Shown here piece after piece: positions 11,476 to 23,737 of a DNA stretch of 64,000 nt (position 1 is its first letter; every line of letters begins with the position of its first letter). Source of the DNA: Dermatemys mawii (taxonomy: Eukaryota; Chordata; Testudines; Dermatemydidae); NCBI GenBank assembly GCA_007922305.1, contig ML677358.1, positions 18,153,327-18,217,326 of the forward strand. Direction: 5' to 3'. Below the pieces are notes generated by a model. That model saw only the letters and a list, made by a program, of their open reading frames with translations, made no database searches and had not been told where the DNA came from. The position numbers and the translations under genes are program-made.

Positions 11476-13302
11476 AGAGAGAGAGAGTTGGCAGTGGTCC
11501 ACAGAGCAATGGCTGAGTTGCTCAAAGCTGGCTGGTCTCATGACGCTCGCTCTCCCTGTTTCCAATAGGTACATTTCATTAAAAGGCAGCTGTAAATACA
11601 TTAAATACTTTCCTAATTCTACTTTTCCATGTGATCAGCTGCCAGCGTTGCCAGAGGGAAGCTGATCAAGAATATGAGAGGAGGTAATCCATACAATTGT
11701 GAATAAGAGGGGAAGGCTGCACTGGATTATCTCTCTATGAAGTGATCTGCCCTACAAAACAGATTGAGAACCTCTGGATTAGAATACTTTGCCCTGGAAA
11801 GAGCTAGATGGAGCATTTGCCTGTTGGTTACTACTCATGGATTACTTAAGAGCAAAAGCTTGGCTCTCGGTCTTTCTTGAGCAAATTATGTCATTCTTGT
11901 TCACAAAAAAGAAGAGTTTACAGTACAGCTTCTAAATTAAAGCTGGTGGTTCAAAATTAAAAGCAGACAGGGCAGATGTGCCTAGAAGAAATTTATAGCC
12001 ACACACATCTTTTGGGAATCAGCTAATAGTTCTGCCAGGACTTTAAATCAGCTTTTCCTGTGTAGGCCTCAGTTGCACCACACCTATCTAAGCCACATTG
12101 AATGATGTGGAATTGAAATGTTACCAAATATTTCCTTCACTTTGCCATGTGAAAAATGAAGGAAAATGTTATTGAAGCCCAGAATTCCGGGGCTCCAACA
12201 ACCATTTAATATTACTCAAGATTTACAGAGAAGAGGAGGGTGGGGAGTCCAAGTGACCATCACCAGCTTAATATGCAGATGTAAATTATTAACAATTTGA
12301 TTAGAACCATATGAAGTTGTAACATCCACTGTTACTGGACATTATTGCACAGATATTGCAAAAGGATAACCAGAGATTTTTGTATTCCTCTCAGATACCC
12401 TATAGTGCTTCTCTATTTTTCTGTACTGAATCTGTATGAGTGGACCCAAAAAATGATGGGAACAGGGAAAAAGTCTTCTGGGAAATTTTTAAATTTGCAT
12501 ATTTCCTTTTTTTAGGGTTCAAAATTGTCACATTCTGTTTTATGCACAAGTTTCAGTGACATTATCAATATTTTAGCCAGTCGTATTCAATGATTTAGAA
12601 ATATAACTTTGATTTTAAAATTGATGATATCATTGAAATTCTTGCAAAAATTGGAAATTTGAGGTGGACAGTTATGGAAAATGGAATATTTTCGCAATAA
12701 GGCTTTTTTGTCAAAGTTTTTATACTATAGATAATATTACATTATTATATATTATACTATATATAATATTTTACTGGCTCTGAACTTTACTGGGAACAAT
12801 GTTACAATGTGAAATAAACATTTATCTTATGACTTTGGCCATTTTACTCACGACTGATGAAGCCATGAATATTCAAAATGAGAGCAAATAAGAATTTTGT
12901 ACCATCCTTGAGATGAACATATTTTGTGCAGCTATCCCTTGTTACATAAAAATTGCCATGCAATTGGTTTTAGAGGGGTTTTCTAAATGTATTTTTGTTT
13001 TAAGTATCCTTCTTGGAAAGCCAGGTACCTTAGTTACTATACAAGTCAGGGCTCAGAAGGGGAAGAAAGTAAATTTAAAACACATCTGAAAAATAGCATG
13101 AAATAGCTTCTTTATATCATACAAATATCACACCTTTAAAGCCAGTTTGCTTGGAACCTACCTGGCATTCTCCCTTTTCTAAAAATATAAAGTTTCTAAT
13201 CATGCAGTGTCATGAGAATGTATGTAATAAATCTGTTGGGGGCTCAGGAGTGAAACTAAATCCCATTTTGGCCATCAGGCCAGTGCAATCTTGGGGAGGG
13301 GA
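11476..13302. other. Unassigned AT-rich noncoding DNA
   Basis: Contains a (GA)n run at 11475-11487 and an AT palindromic block at 12721-12772, described separately. No exon is supportable. Confidence 0.45.
12721..12772. repeat. AT-rich palindromic microsatellite
   Basis: Interleaved TATA, ATAATATTA and TATATTATA words make a self-complementary block of about 50 bases with almost no G or C. Likely a decayed (TA)n tract able to form a cruciform. Confidence 0.6.
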
Positions 13303-13380
13303 TTTTCTTCTTATTTTTTTTTTCTTTTATTTTTTTTTTGAGAAGGGGAAAAATTTCTTTTTTTCTTTTTATTTTTTTTA
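13303..13380. repeat. T-rich polypyrimidine tract
   Basis: About 78 bases, largely T with scattered C, interrupted by a purine patch 'GAGAAGGGGAAAAA' at 13340-13353. On the minus strand it reads as an A-rich tract. Confidence 0.75.
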
Positions 13381-13934
13381 ATGGTAGCTGTTTGAATCAG
13401 CTGATGGGCTTCTGATGTTGGAAATGGCCATAGGAGAGCAGGATTTGTGGGCAGAATGCAGGAGGCATGGGAAGAAGTGTATGTTAAATATAATTGTATC
13501 ACAGGGTATTCATTTCTCACATGGCTGTCACCATCACAGTTGTGGTGTGCGTTTCTCTCTCAGGATAACATCTCTCTCTATCTTTAGCTAGACTCTAGGC
13601 ACAAGGAGCTCCTACCCCAACCCCTGGCACTCCCACCTAGGAGGCAGCTGCAATATAGCTGCCTATGTTCTGTTAGAGTATCTAGCAGTGCTTGGCCCTC
13701 TGGAGGGGGCTATTCATGACAGGGTGTGGCCTGGCCTCTCACCTACCTTCTCTGCTTAATGGCTTGCTGCACACGAAGGAACGCGGGCTGAAGGAGACCA
13801 TGCGCCTGCCAGTGTCTTAGAAGGCAATCTGTCTTCTCCTGGTCTCTACAGGCACAATGCCTCTAGCCAGCAGCACTTGTGTGGGGCATCACCTCCCTCA
13901 ACCCAATTTAGCTTTGGTTCTAAGAGCCATAAAG
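13381..13934. other. Unassigned noncoding DNA
   Basis: No supportable feature upstream of the CR1 fragment. Confidence 0.4.
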
Positions 13935-14858
13935 GAGTCCATAATACCAGGCAGATTCTAGCCAATTTAGTAATGGGGCTAGAAGGAACAGTAAACATGG
14001 ATTTGTCCAAAACAAATCATGTCAAACCCACCTAATTTCCTCCTTTGATAGGGTCACTGGCAGTGTAGATATGGAGGAAGCAGTAGACATGATATATCTT
14101 GATTTTTAGTAAGGATTTTGGCACAGTCCCACATGACATTCTCATAAGCAAACTAGGGACATGTGGTCTAGATGAAATTATTATAAAATGGTTGTTCAGC
14201 TTATTGAAAGACTGCTTTCAAAGAATAGTTTGCTGTCAAACTGGGTGAGTTTATCAAGTCGAATCTCTCGGAGGTCTGTCCTGGGTTTGGTACTAGTTAA
14301 TATTTTTATTAATGACTTGAATAATGAAGTGGTGAACATGCTTAAAAAAATTATGCATGACATCAAGCTGGGAGGGCTTGCAAATACGATAGAGAGCAGA
14401 ATTAGTCTTCAAAATGGCCATGACAAATTGGAGCGTTGGTCCTATTAACTAAAGATCTGTTAACACCTATGACACCTGGGATTGTTTAGTCTGCAGAAGA
14501 GAAGAATGAGGGGAGATCTGATAGCTGCTTTCAACTACCTGAAAGGGGGTTCCAAAGAGGGTGGATCTAGACTGTTCTCAGTGGTAGCAAATGACTAAAC
14601 AAGGAGCAATGGTCTCAAGTTGCAATGGGGGAGATTTAGGTTGGACATTAGGAAACACTTTTTCACTAAGAGGGTGGTGAAGCATTGGAATGGGTTCCCT
14701 AGGGAGGGGGTGGAATCTCCTTCCTTAGAGGTTTTTAAGGTCAGGCTTGACAAAGCCCTGGCTAGGATGATTTAGTTGGGATTGGTCCTGCTTTGAGGGG
14801 GGAGGTTGGACTGGATGACCTCCTGAGGTCCCTTCCAATCCTGATATTCTATGACATT
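13935..14858 (+). mobile_element. CR1 LINE, internally deleted, with 3' end
   Basis: The first part, to about 14450, reads as CR1 reverse transcriptase: 'NIFINDL' is encoded at about 14303-14323, and 'FGTVPHD' upstream stands in the place of the usual 'FDTV.H' block. From about 14461 the sequence jumps to the last part of ORF2 and the 3' UTR ('GGGGAGATCTGATAGCTGC', 'GGTTGGACTGGATGACC'). It ends 'CCTGATATTCTATGAC', the typical CR1 terminus. The jump at about 14450-14460 marks an internal deletion. ORF2 is broken by a stop near 14107 ('TTTTTAG'), so the copy is dead. Confidence 0.85.
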
Positions 14859-17800
14859 TCTCTGTTATTCTCCAAATTCACATTCTGGAAAGCAGTGGAA
14901 GTAGCCTCAAAATAGACTTTTTAAGCTGTTTCTGCTGAGGTGCCCTGGCCTTGTGCAAAGACTCACTTGGCCCAACTGTCAGTTGTACGACTGCCCCGTT
15001 GTGCCACTCTGGCAGCATAAAGTGGGGAGAAATCAGCTTCCTGAGACTATCCCCAATACCGTGGGCCTCCCCAGCAGATGTGAACCTTGCATAAAGGCCT
15101 TACATGGGCCCTGCTCCCAGCCCCCAATATATGGGGGCAATCGGGGCAAGCTATGGGTTGGGTCGGGGTCATGGCCAGAATTCACTACAGCAGTTGTCTG
15201 TTTCCTGGGGACCATGGGAAGCAGAGTATAAATCAGAGCAACCCTGAGGCTGCTCTAACTGACCCCTAGGGGCAGGGTTTCCCTTCCCAGGATATATGGG
15301 AGGCAAATATGACTTAAAATGACCTTAACCCTCCCCTCCACATCCCTGCGCGAAGCACAGTACTGAAGTGTCTGAGAATTTAGTGCAATATTTTTTCAGG
15401 CATCAGGTGGAGTCAATAGGTGGAAAGGTGATCTTAGCAGCGAAAGGTTTTTTTCTCTGAAAACACAGGACCCTGTATCCCTCCCAGCAGCTTTAGTTGT
15501 TTTCTGATAATATTATTCTCTTTGGTCTTCTGGGAGTGCCCCCACCATCATTAATCAAAGCCTCACGTTGCTTACTAGTACTGAAGTATCCTTGATGCAT
15601 CATCAATCATAAAAACAGCAAAGGGTGTGCTTTGGGTATCTAAATAGAGCGAGAGACAGCACAAAAAAAGAGAGAAAGAAAAGGGGCTTAATTATCCAGG
15701 GGTCTTTGGTCTAGCACTCACATTGGAAACATCTCTACAGCTTTATTTTGGCTGCCTCTCCTTTTAAATCCTTGTAAACAGCAGTTAAGCTAGCAACCTT
15801 CATTCTGCTGCTCTGGGTACCCCACTGCTTTTCAAGCTATTATTTTAATAAGGCTTATTTTACAATTAAGGCACCATGGGCTTTAAATTACATATAAAAT
15901 AAAATGTGGAAATTGAAGCATTAAGTGTGTGGCTGCCTTCAGAGACTCATCAGCTTTGTAGTAAGCTGTTGCCTGCACTGACATGGGTAGCGACAGAAGG
16001 CTATGGTTTTGGGCCACTATGTCATTCAAGCAATAACAACCCCATTCCCCTTTTCTCCTGTGGGAATGCCCCACACAGTGTTTCTCTGAGGGATGACAAT
16101 AGATGCTTCTCACTTGATCTAAGTTGCTGCCTTGCCATTGAAACCTGCAGGGACTGTGGTGAACCCTGGAATGGCCCAAAGCCCTCTGGCCTGGACAGTG
16201 GACTCAACAGATTCCGGCTCTGTGCTCTGATTAGCCCTCTTCGTAGCTCCTTCCTTGCCTCTTGGCACCAACTCCTCCTCAGCCCCATAATGCTCCGTGG
16301 TTTAGCTTAAGCTCATTGCTGCTGCTGTGGTCTGTTGTGATACAGGGAATGACTCTCACTCCAGATGGTTGTAAAGGTTAATGAGGAATTTATGCAGAGT
16401 GATATACAAATCAGACTGTATCTTCTGGGTGGAAACAAGAAACCACCGGCATAAATTCAGCTTTCAGAACATATGTAGCTTGGTTACTATGGGAAAACAT
16501 CATCCCTGCCTCTTGCTGGGGGGAGCGTTTAGTACCTACCATCAGGGACGGGGGTTGAGTTGGGAGGAGGTCGGGCTCTGCTGCAACACAATTAAATGGC
16601 AATAATTCCCTAAACTTAACACGTTGCTTTCACCCTTCAGGTGTGCCAGAGCCCCTTTCAATGTACTGGGATTGGGAGGGGACAAATGTAGCATACCACC
16701 ACCTTTCAGCCCCCATAATCCAGGAGACACTGTGGGTGAGTTCTCTCATGGACACACACAGCACAAGCTTTAGCAGCCACAGGGCTGTTCCAACTTGCAT
16801 CATCTTATAACGGTCTCCAAGGGGCCATTATGCAAAGGTACCAATCCCCAAGTGTCCTTCTAGGGTAGCTTTAAGTCCCTTTTGCACTCCGAAAGCAGCC
16901 AAGGGGGACTTTGGGCAGAGGCAGGATGTGGCCCATTGCGTGTAGCCACCTATTAGTCCAGAGGCCCATTAATAGGAAAGGAACAGGTATGTCCATAAGG
17001 ATGGAGCCCGTTCACTAGAAACAGGTCTTTCCTTCTGAGCATCAGCCCTCACATTCTGTCAGATGATCCAGTGAAAAGATCTCCCGAGAAACAACAGCCA
17101 TCTTTGCTTTTCCAAAAGAAACTGGGTCGAAACAGGTCCACTACAAAATTAAGCTGGCTGCGGGAAAAATCCCTACACCACCAAAGAGCCAGCATGCCTC
17201 CAAAATGCCTTCCTAGTGGTCAAGCCTGTGACAAGCTGGTCAGACCCTTCAGTGCAATATGTCACTAATGGTTCACCGGGCCCTTATCTCACTCTTGTTT
17301 ATTTATAATGCACAGCTCTGTCCCCTGAAATAGAGTTTATGAAACCCTCACTCAGCTACCTCCGTCAAGCCTCCCAGTGCCAAGAATCTGTTTTCATTAT
17401 TCTTTATCTTCCCTTGACTAATATGTCAGCTCAAGGCATTCATCTACTTCCCCACTGAGTCAAAAGCTTGCCAATTCCTCCTAGGAACAGTGGTCATGAA
17501 GGCCTGGCACTCTTCTTTTTAGTTATAAACAGATCAAAGGGAGATACAGTGCAGAGTTAAGAACTTCCTGTTACCATTCTGCATGTTGCACTGACTATCT
17601 GCAAGGGAAGAGGGAAGCTGTTCAGTGTTCTCCATTGGAGCTGGCCTCATGGCATGTTTCGCTGTGATTCTCTTTGGGGCGTTTCACACAAGAGGGTGGG
17701 GTCACCCCATGAAGTTAACCTCTGCTAAGGATTCTGTCTTCTCTGTCATGGTGGAAAAAGGAGCAGGATGGCTGTTGTTTTACTACCTTAACCCTCACAC

Positions 17801-18344
17801 GAGTAGCGAACCTGGCAGGAAACAATCATCCCACTGAAATATAAATGTATTTGTTAATGCACATGGTGATATGCAGTAGGAGATGAATAATGCTGCATCT
17901 CATTATCTGCCAGGCTGGCTCTGCCTTTGTGACTGTTTCTTGACTTTTGTGCAATGTTTGTTCATAATTCTCCTGGATGCTTCAACTCCTCATCTCCAGT
18001 GGTTTATTGGAATATCTATCTGTTTATTCTGGCTTAAGGATCTTTTATTTATGACTCTCCCCTTTGTTTGTTCATCATGCTGCAGAATGTAGCTTCTCAG
18101 ACTTCTTGGTGAATTTTTTTTAAGCGGGGTATAGACTGTTGACCTAAGGCTGTTGGATTTGTTGGTAGAAGAGCTGGGAATAGGAGGTATTCAGTGCCAA
18201 TGGCAATGTAGTTGGCAGCTCCACAAACAAATCAGAAGCGAAAAGATGATTCAATGCAAGATTTCCCCTCTCCATGTTTCCTCAGGAGAAGATGAAAATA
18301 AACAGTGTAGGCAACAGGCAAGTGGGAATACAGTAGACCGGCTT
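14859..18344. other. Unassigned noncoding DNA
   Basis: Three and a half kilobases with no recognised repeat. The 134-codon frame at 15906-16310 overlaps opposite-strand frames and has no domain I recognise. Candidate regulatory DNA cannot be excluded. Confidence 0.4.
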
Positions 18345-18455
18345 CATTGACTTTGCCCACGTACACCACTGAGGATCTGGTCCAGTGATTACAAGTTCTG
18401 TGTTGACCCTTTGGGACTTAATCAACTCTTCTTCAACTAGCAGAGATCACATGCT
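18345..18455. mobile_element. Repeat shared with 20223-20331
   Basis: Two separated blocks match a second site in the window: 'GGTCCAGTGA' at 18379 also occurs at 20232, and 'CAGAGATCACAT' at 18441 corresponds to 'ACAGAGATCACAT' at 20317. Between them are alternating 'TGGGACTT' and 'CAACTA' words. At the other site this lies inside an element with perfect terminal repeats, so this copy is probably a truncated member of that family. Confidence 0.55.
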
Positions 18456-19844
18456 GGCGTCTTCAAAAATGACACCCCCTTGACTTCCTCCCCAGTGTTT
18501 CTCTTTACCCAATGGGAAACACAGCCATCACAGGGCCTAGTCCTCACTGAAGTCAGAAGCTTAAGTGGGACTTAAATGATGCCCAGGCTTCATGCTGGCT
18601 GTCAGCACAGGAAAGAAATTCACCCCCCAATGTCTGATCGGGTAATACCCCCACCCCCAGGCCACAAATGCTGCTTATTGTACAGAGCAGGCTAACAAAA
18701 AGCCCAGCTGTCCCCTATCTGGGCTCAGACCTTCCCAATTTAGCATGGGACTTGTCCCAGCTCCGAGATGACTCTCTGTTCTCAGTCCTACAAAAGGAAT
18801 ATCTCCATTGGCAGTACTGTCCTTGGCGAGGCCAACCAGAGGCACTTGTTCCCATGCTAAAGTTTCCATCTTTTTTCCTCTGAGGGAAAGACACTAGAAA
18901 AGACTCCATAAAATTACCCAACAGTAATAGTAAAAGTAAAGTCCTGGCTTTCTCCCCGGGAGCTGTAAGCTGAGGCTGCTTTCTCAGTGGCTTCCATTTT
19001 ATTACATAATGCAGTTACCGGGCATGGGGCCTGCTAGGCCCAAACAAGAGTTCAGCTTTCCCTCTGCAGCATTTAAAAAAATCATAAATTCCGCTGGCAC
19101 TCTGGCCCCGTGCGGCTGAGCTGTTCCGTGCCAGTCCTGTCGTTAAATCATAAGCAGCAGTTCCAATATGGTAATAAAACACTGCATTTGAAATTTTACA
19201 TTTCCCCATTAGCCTCCTTTCTCTCCGCCACCCCGTCCTATGACATCATTCCTTCTCTCCTCTCCCACCTGACGTTGCTCCAACAGAAAACTTGAATCTT
19301 CACCACCTTCTCTTTTCATTTCTTTTAGGGCCCTTTGCTGTCAATTGCACTGTACAATGGCTTATGCCAGTCTAATGAGGCACTATGTATTGTCCCTTAA
19401 CAGCTTGAGCAATATTTAAACACCTATGCCAAACAACATACCCCCTACATCTCCCTGTTCTCCCCCAGACAAGAATGCAGGCAATTGCTGACAAGATTTT
19501 TCTCTGCAGCTTGGTAATTTGTGCACATAATGTAGATCTGAAAAAAATCCCACTTTGCACATGTTTAGCTTTCGAACAATTCCAATTTTCAGGAGTCTAC
19601 CTAAACCTTCAGATTTTTACCTCAAAGTAATTTGGCAGAATTGCTTCATCATGGGGGGTGGGGTGGGGTGGTGGTCTGCAAATGGCCTTTCAGGCAGTGG
19701 CAAAAAGGCTAACTTCATTGCAAAGCTCAGTAGATCCTAGCTGAGGCCCTCTGCAGTTGCAACGGAATAAGAGGGTGTATGTTGCCATGTCGTGTATTGA
19801 TTCCCTCTCCCTGCCAACCCACACATTCCTTTTCCTGAAAAACA
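18456..19844. other. Unassigned noncoding DNA
   Basis: No feature supportable. A palindromic-looking patch near 18530-18620 may be a MITE relic but lacks clear ends. Confidence 0.4.
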
Positions 19845-19912
19845 GGGCCTGCTTCTCCACTCGTATAACTCTTCAGAAGTCAGTGGAGTCGCACTCTCAG
19901 GGAATTTGGCCC
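19845..19912. mobile_element. Short inverted-repeat MITE
   Basis: Begins 'GGGCCTGCTTCTCCACTC' and ends 'GGAATTTGGCCC'. The core has 'AGAAGTCAGTGGAGTC', the pattern of palindromic elements with a central 'TTGAAGTCAGTGGAGTTACAC'. Ends are only partly complementary. Confidence 0.5.
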
Positions 19913-20139
19913 AATATTTGATTGTTGTGAACTTTAGGGAAGGAAATGTATTTGGGGAAAAAAATCTCATTTCATTGAGCAAAGGTAGCCCATCATGTAA
20001 AGTTGTCCCATGCACACTGTGCAACATAGACATGGCGTGAAACTGAGCAAAGAATGCATAAATCAGACTGCACCTAGCCCAGAAACACCACTCTCTCAGG
20101 AGAATTTTCCTCCAACCAAAGCTTAGCTTTAAACATTAA

Positions 20140-20353
20140 GGGCCTGATCCAAAGCTCACTGAAATCTGTGTGAAGACTCCCATTGACGTCAGAGTAAATC
20201 ACCATAGCTTCAAAGGCCTTGCTGAGCATCCGGTCCAGTGACCAGAAGAAGTAGAGTTCTAATCAATAGTGTAGATTGTACGCAAACCCCTGGGACTTTT
20301 CATCTCTCTGCAACTAACAGAGATCACATAGCAACGAGATTTGGATCAGGCCC
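20140..20353. mobile_element. Harbinger-like MITE with perfect 14-bp TIRs
   Basis: The left end 'GGGCCTGATCCAAA' (20140-20153) is exactly the reverse complement of 'TTTGGATCAGGCCC' (20340-20353). The flanks are TAA on the left and TAC on the right, compatible with a decayed 3-bp TWA duplication of PIF/Harbinger transposons, whose ends also start with GG. The 214-bp body has no ORF. The superfamily call is inference; the terminal repeats are seen directly. Confidence 0.7.
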
Positions 20354-20404
20354 TACGGGATCTGGAAGTTTTTATGCATTTTTAGTAATAGGCTATAAAG
20401 ACCA

Positions 20405-20610
20405 GAAACTCTTAATGCTTAACATTTGTATAGTACGTTTAGGTTCAGAGCACCACATGAATATTAATTAATTAGTCCTAACAACATGCCTGGCAGTTGG
20501 ATGAGTAACTTCTTTTGTCCTTGACACTTATAAGGGAAACTGAGACAGAAAGGTAAAGCGACTCACCCAAGGCTGAATGGTGAGTTGATAGGGATTAGAT
20601 CCCAGAATCT
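20405..20610 (-). mobile_element. MIR-like SINE relic, minus strand
   Basis: 'TTTGTATAGTACGTTTAGG' and 'ATTAATTAATTAGTCCTAAC' lead into 'GGGAAACTGAGACAGAAAGG' and 'GACTCACCCAAGGCTGAATG', the reverse of the MIR core with its 'CTCAGTTTCC' block. A tail-less, diverged copy. Confidence 0.6.
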
Positions 20611-21717
20611 AAACCTCTGCACATTCCTCGACCAAACTGCCTTCTGTATCAACCCTGCTTTCTTCCATAAAAATGCCTCTCATCACTCTACTGTGGAAAC
20701 GCTAAAGGATACCCAAATGACCTCACCCTGTGCTCCAAAGTTAATGACAGAAAACAGGATAGGAAGGTGTCAAAGTGGTTTCTCTTTCCTACTTTATTTC
20801 TTTTCTTGTCTGCTCTTTAGGTTTTTACTTTTGGTGTCAAATAAGCGGAGTTTAATTGCTTTAATTATTTGATTTTTGTTTTCCCTGCATAAAAAAGTGT
20901 TACTGATGTTTGAATAGAGGTGCACTGAGCTGGGAATAAGAATAGGTAAAGGTATTATGAGGTTTGCCTCCCTGGCCCCGTTCCTCCTTTACACACACTA
21001 ACACACTCTGATCTGCTAGTGATCGCAAGTCTACCTAGACCCCACCACTCTCTCTAGGGATCTGTCTGCTGTGACCGCCTCAGGCCTTTCCTGAAGAGAG
21101 ACTACTAATTGGGGAAAATTATGTTGCATTACGTGTGGTGATTTTGTGATGCAGACTGGTGTCTGCATGGAGCTCAGCTGAGCCCCCCATCCCCCAACTC
21201 ACTACCAGCATTCGATTCACTATGTGGTTTGCTGAACCAGTTTGCAAACTGCTAATATTGAGGCAGATGCGTGCATTTTGCATACGAGATGCAGAACTTT
21301 AAAGATTTGGGTGCATAGTTACAATTCTGCCTCACAACTGGTTAATGAATGAGCACATTAGTTGACATTGGATTTGGTGATGGAAAACCAGCCTTTTCAA
21401 ATAACTGATGAGTTTACTTTTAAAGACTCAAAGGCTTATTTATCTTCCCGTCTGGGCACTACTGTTATTTCGAGGAGGAAAATGCGTTGACATATAGGGC
21501 TAATTCTATTGCCTACATTTTAATCTTGTATCTGAATTTTTTTTTCCTCTATAGCAAAAGCGCATAATGAGGCACCTATTATCAGATTAATTACAGATGC
21601 TGGGTTACCTGCAGAGAATGGGTGGGCAGAGAGGGGGAAGAAAATGAATAAAGTGTGAGCTCATCCACTCTTTCCTTTAAACAAATATATCAGTTACTGT
21701 CTGTCAGAGGGACGCTG
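20611..21717. other. Unassigned noncoding DNA
   Basis: No repeat recognised. The patch 21536-21650 contains 'CAGATTAATTACAGATG' and looks unlike repeat sequence; see findings. Confidence 0.4.
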
Positions 21718-21795
21718 AGCCAGATCCTCAGCTGGTAAAAATCAGCTGTGCATCTTTAACTTCCACAGAGTGATGCTGACTTACCTGAGCTGCTG
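21718..21795. mobile_element. Short MITE fragment, 'CCAGATCCTCAGCTGGT' type
   Basis: 'GAGCCAGATCCTCAGCTGGT' followed by 'AAAATCAGC' resembles the left arm of a palindromic repeat whose right arm would end in 'GGATCTGGCC'. That right end is missing. A sister fragment lies at 48275-48352. Confidence 0.5.
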
Positions 21796-23353
21796 TTTCA
21801 GCCCATTAATGCATCAGGAACTATACAAGTAATTAAAGGGAATAAGGAGAAAATGTGTTCCCTGCCTTTGTGTGTGAGTGGAGATGGGGGATCTAAAAAT
21901 AGCCAAATAGAGGACATGATTCCCCAGGACCTTAGCATCACCCTCCTGTACCTTTCTCCACACACTTACAGCTCGCCCCTTTCTGGATGACAAATTTGCC
22001 CAGGTGTTTGGGCAGCCATAACAATGCATTTATTTTCTTTTGCTGATTTCAACCAGAGCCTTGTGGCTCTGTTTAACGTAGTGTAGCACTGTAAAGATGG
22101 GGGAGAAGGGGGAATCTGCCATCATATTAAAATAAATCCAGAAATAGAATCTTATAAATTTGGATTTTTCTTTTATTATTTATGGGAGAATAACGTTGGG
22201 TGCATAAATACAATATCTTTGTAAGCTGACACTGGCATTTATATCCAGGGAGTTTAACATATACTTCATGTACTAGTCACAACTATTATAAGTTATTCCA
22301 TGTACAACTACAGACAAATGATCTCTCCCATGTTTGTCTTAACTTGAATTCAAGGAACCCAAGTGAATTCTATTTCCAAATCGTTTATGTGGGGGAAGGG
22401 CACAGAAGATTTATCCCCCTTTAATATAATCAATTCTACAGATATCTTGAGACACATAATTTAAAAATCTCTGCATCAAGAAACACCTCTATTAATTTCA
22501 GACACACAGTTTTCTGCAATTTTACATACATTTTAAAAAAGAGATTAAAAAAAACAAAACAAAAAAATCTTGGCTCTGTTCAGAAACCAATTCTACCAGG
22601 AACATTTTGAAAAGAAAAAAATCCCAGAAGGCAACAATCCCTGAAACAATTAAACTGGGAAAACGCCCCTGAGGGCAGACCAACAAAATTTAGTAAAAAT
22701 AATTGCCGTGCAGGGTCCTTGCCCTATTTTGGCTGAGTATAAACAGACACACAAAAATAACCTATTGAGAGCAAGAACATTCCTACATGTAGCCAGCTAA
22801 CAACAGAGCCATGTAACTACCTGGCCACACTGCCTGGCTTTTGCTGGCACATAATGCAGCTTTTTATACCTTAGCCAATATAAAATAACAATCAAGCTAT
22901 TTACAAGGCTCTGCCAAATATTAGCCTTGTATCTAATCCTCTTCAAACCTCTAAGTCTCTCTAATGTGAATCAGACAAGCTCCCCATTACTTTATACTAT
23001 TCTGAAACTGCAATGTTATGGTCTACTTATATTTTTTAAAAGATTGTGTTTATGTGAAGATAATGACACAGGGCATTTCATGTTTGAAAGATCTAACAAT
23101 TAATTTATAACCCCCCCCATTCCCCAAAAAAACCGAAATAAAATATTAATTTGTGGGAGAAAACAGGTTCATGTTTGCCCTTAAGAGAGAGGACAAAATT
23201 ACTTTAGCAGGTGGACCATGGTTATAAAAAGTTAGATGTGCATATATTCATTGCCAGGTGACAACTATTAGTGAAGGGAATTGAGAGTGATGAAAACAGA
23301 TATTGTTAACTCATCAAAACTACTAAAAGATTTTAAAAAATAGATGTTAAGTG
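21796..23353. other. Unassigned AT-rich noncoding DNA
   Basis: No exon or named repeat. Several short A-runs occur at 22530-22570. Confidence 0.4.
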
Positions 23354-23475
23354 AAGGGTGACCAGATAGCAAGGGTGAAAAATTGGGACAGGGTGGGGGG
23401 CAATAGGCACCTATATAAGACAAAGCCCCAAATATCGGGGCTGTCCCTATAAAATTGGGACATCTGGTCGCCCTA
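23354..23475. mobile_element. 122-bp hAT-like MITE with near-8-bp duplication
   Basis: Terminal repeats 'AGGGTGACCAGAT' (from 23355) and the reverse complement of 'ATCTGGTCGCCCT' (ending 23474) differ at one of 13 positions. The complementarity extends inward through 'AATTGGGACA' and 'TCCCTATAAAATTGGGACA'. Flanks are GTTAAGTG (23346-23353) and GTTAAGCA (23476-23483), agreeing at 6 of 8 bases, as expected of an aged 8-bp hAT duplication. No coding capacity. I recall similar elements in turtle and crocodilian DNA. Confidence 0.8.
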
Positions 23476-23737
23476 GTTAAGCAGTCGGAAGGTGTTAGGG
23501 TTGTTAATTGTGAGATGTAACAGAGTTATCTTTGGCAAGGGCAAACTGTTACAGAGAAGAGTGAATGCCTCTTTAACAAAAGGATGCTTGGGAGCCTTCC
23601 AATAAAACTCTGATTTTTTTTGTCAGAGATTCTATTCCCCTTGTTTTATTTTCTCCCCCTAGCATTTTGCTTCAGCCAGTTCCCAAAATTCAGTTTCCTG
23701 CAGGCCTCTGCATTCTTTAGTGTGACTGCTTGCTCAT

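Noticed and set aside
15906..16310. 134-codon plus-strand frame with an 88-codon minus frame overlapping
   Set aside because: Both strands open in the same place suggests composition, not coding.
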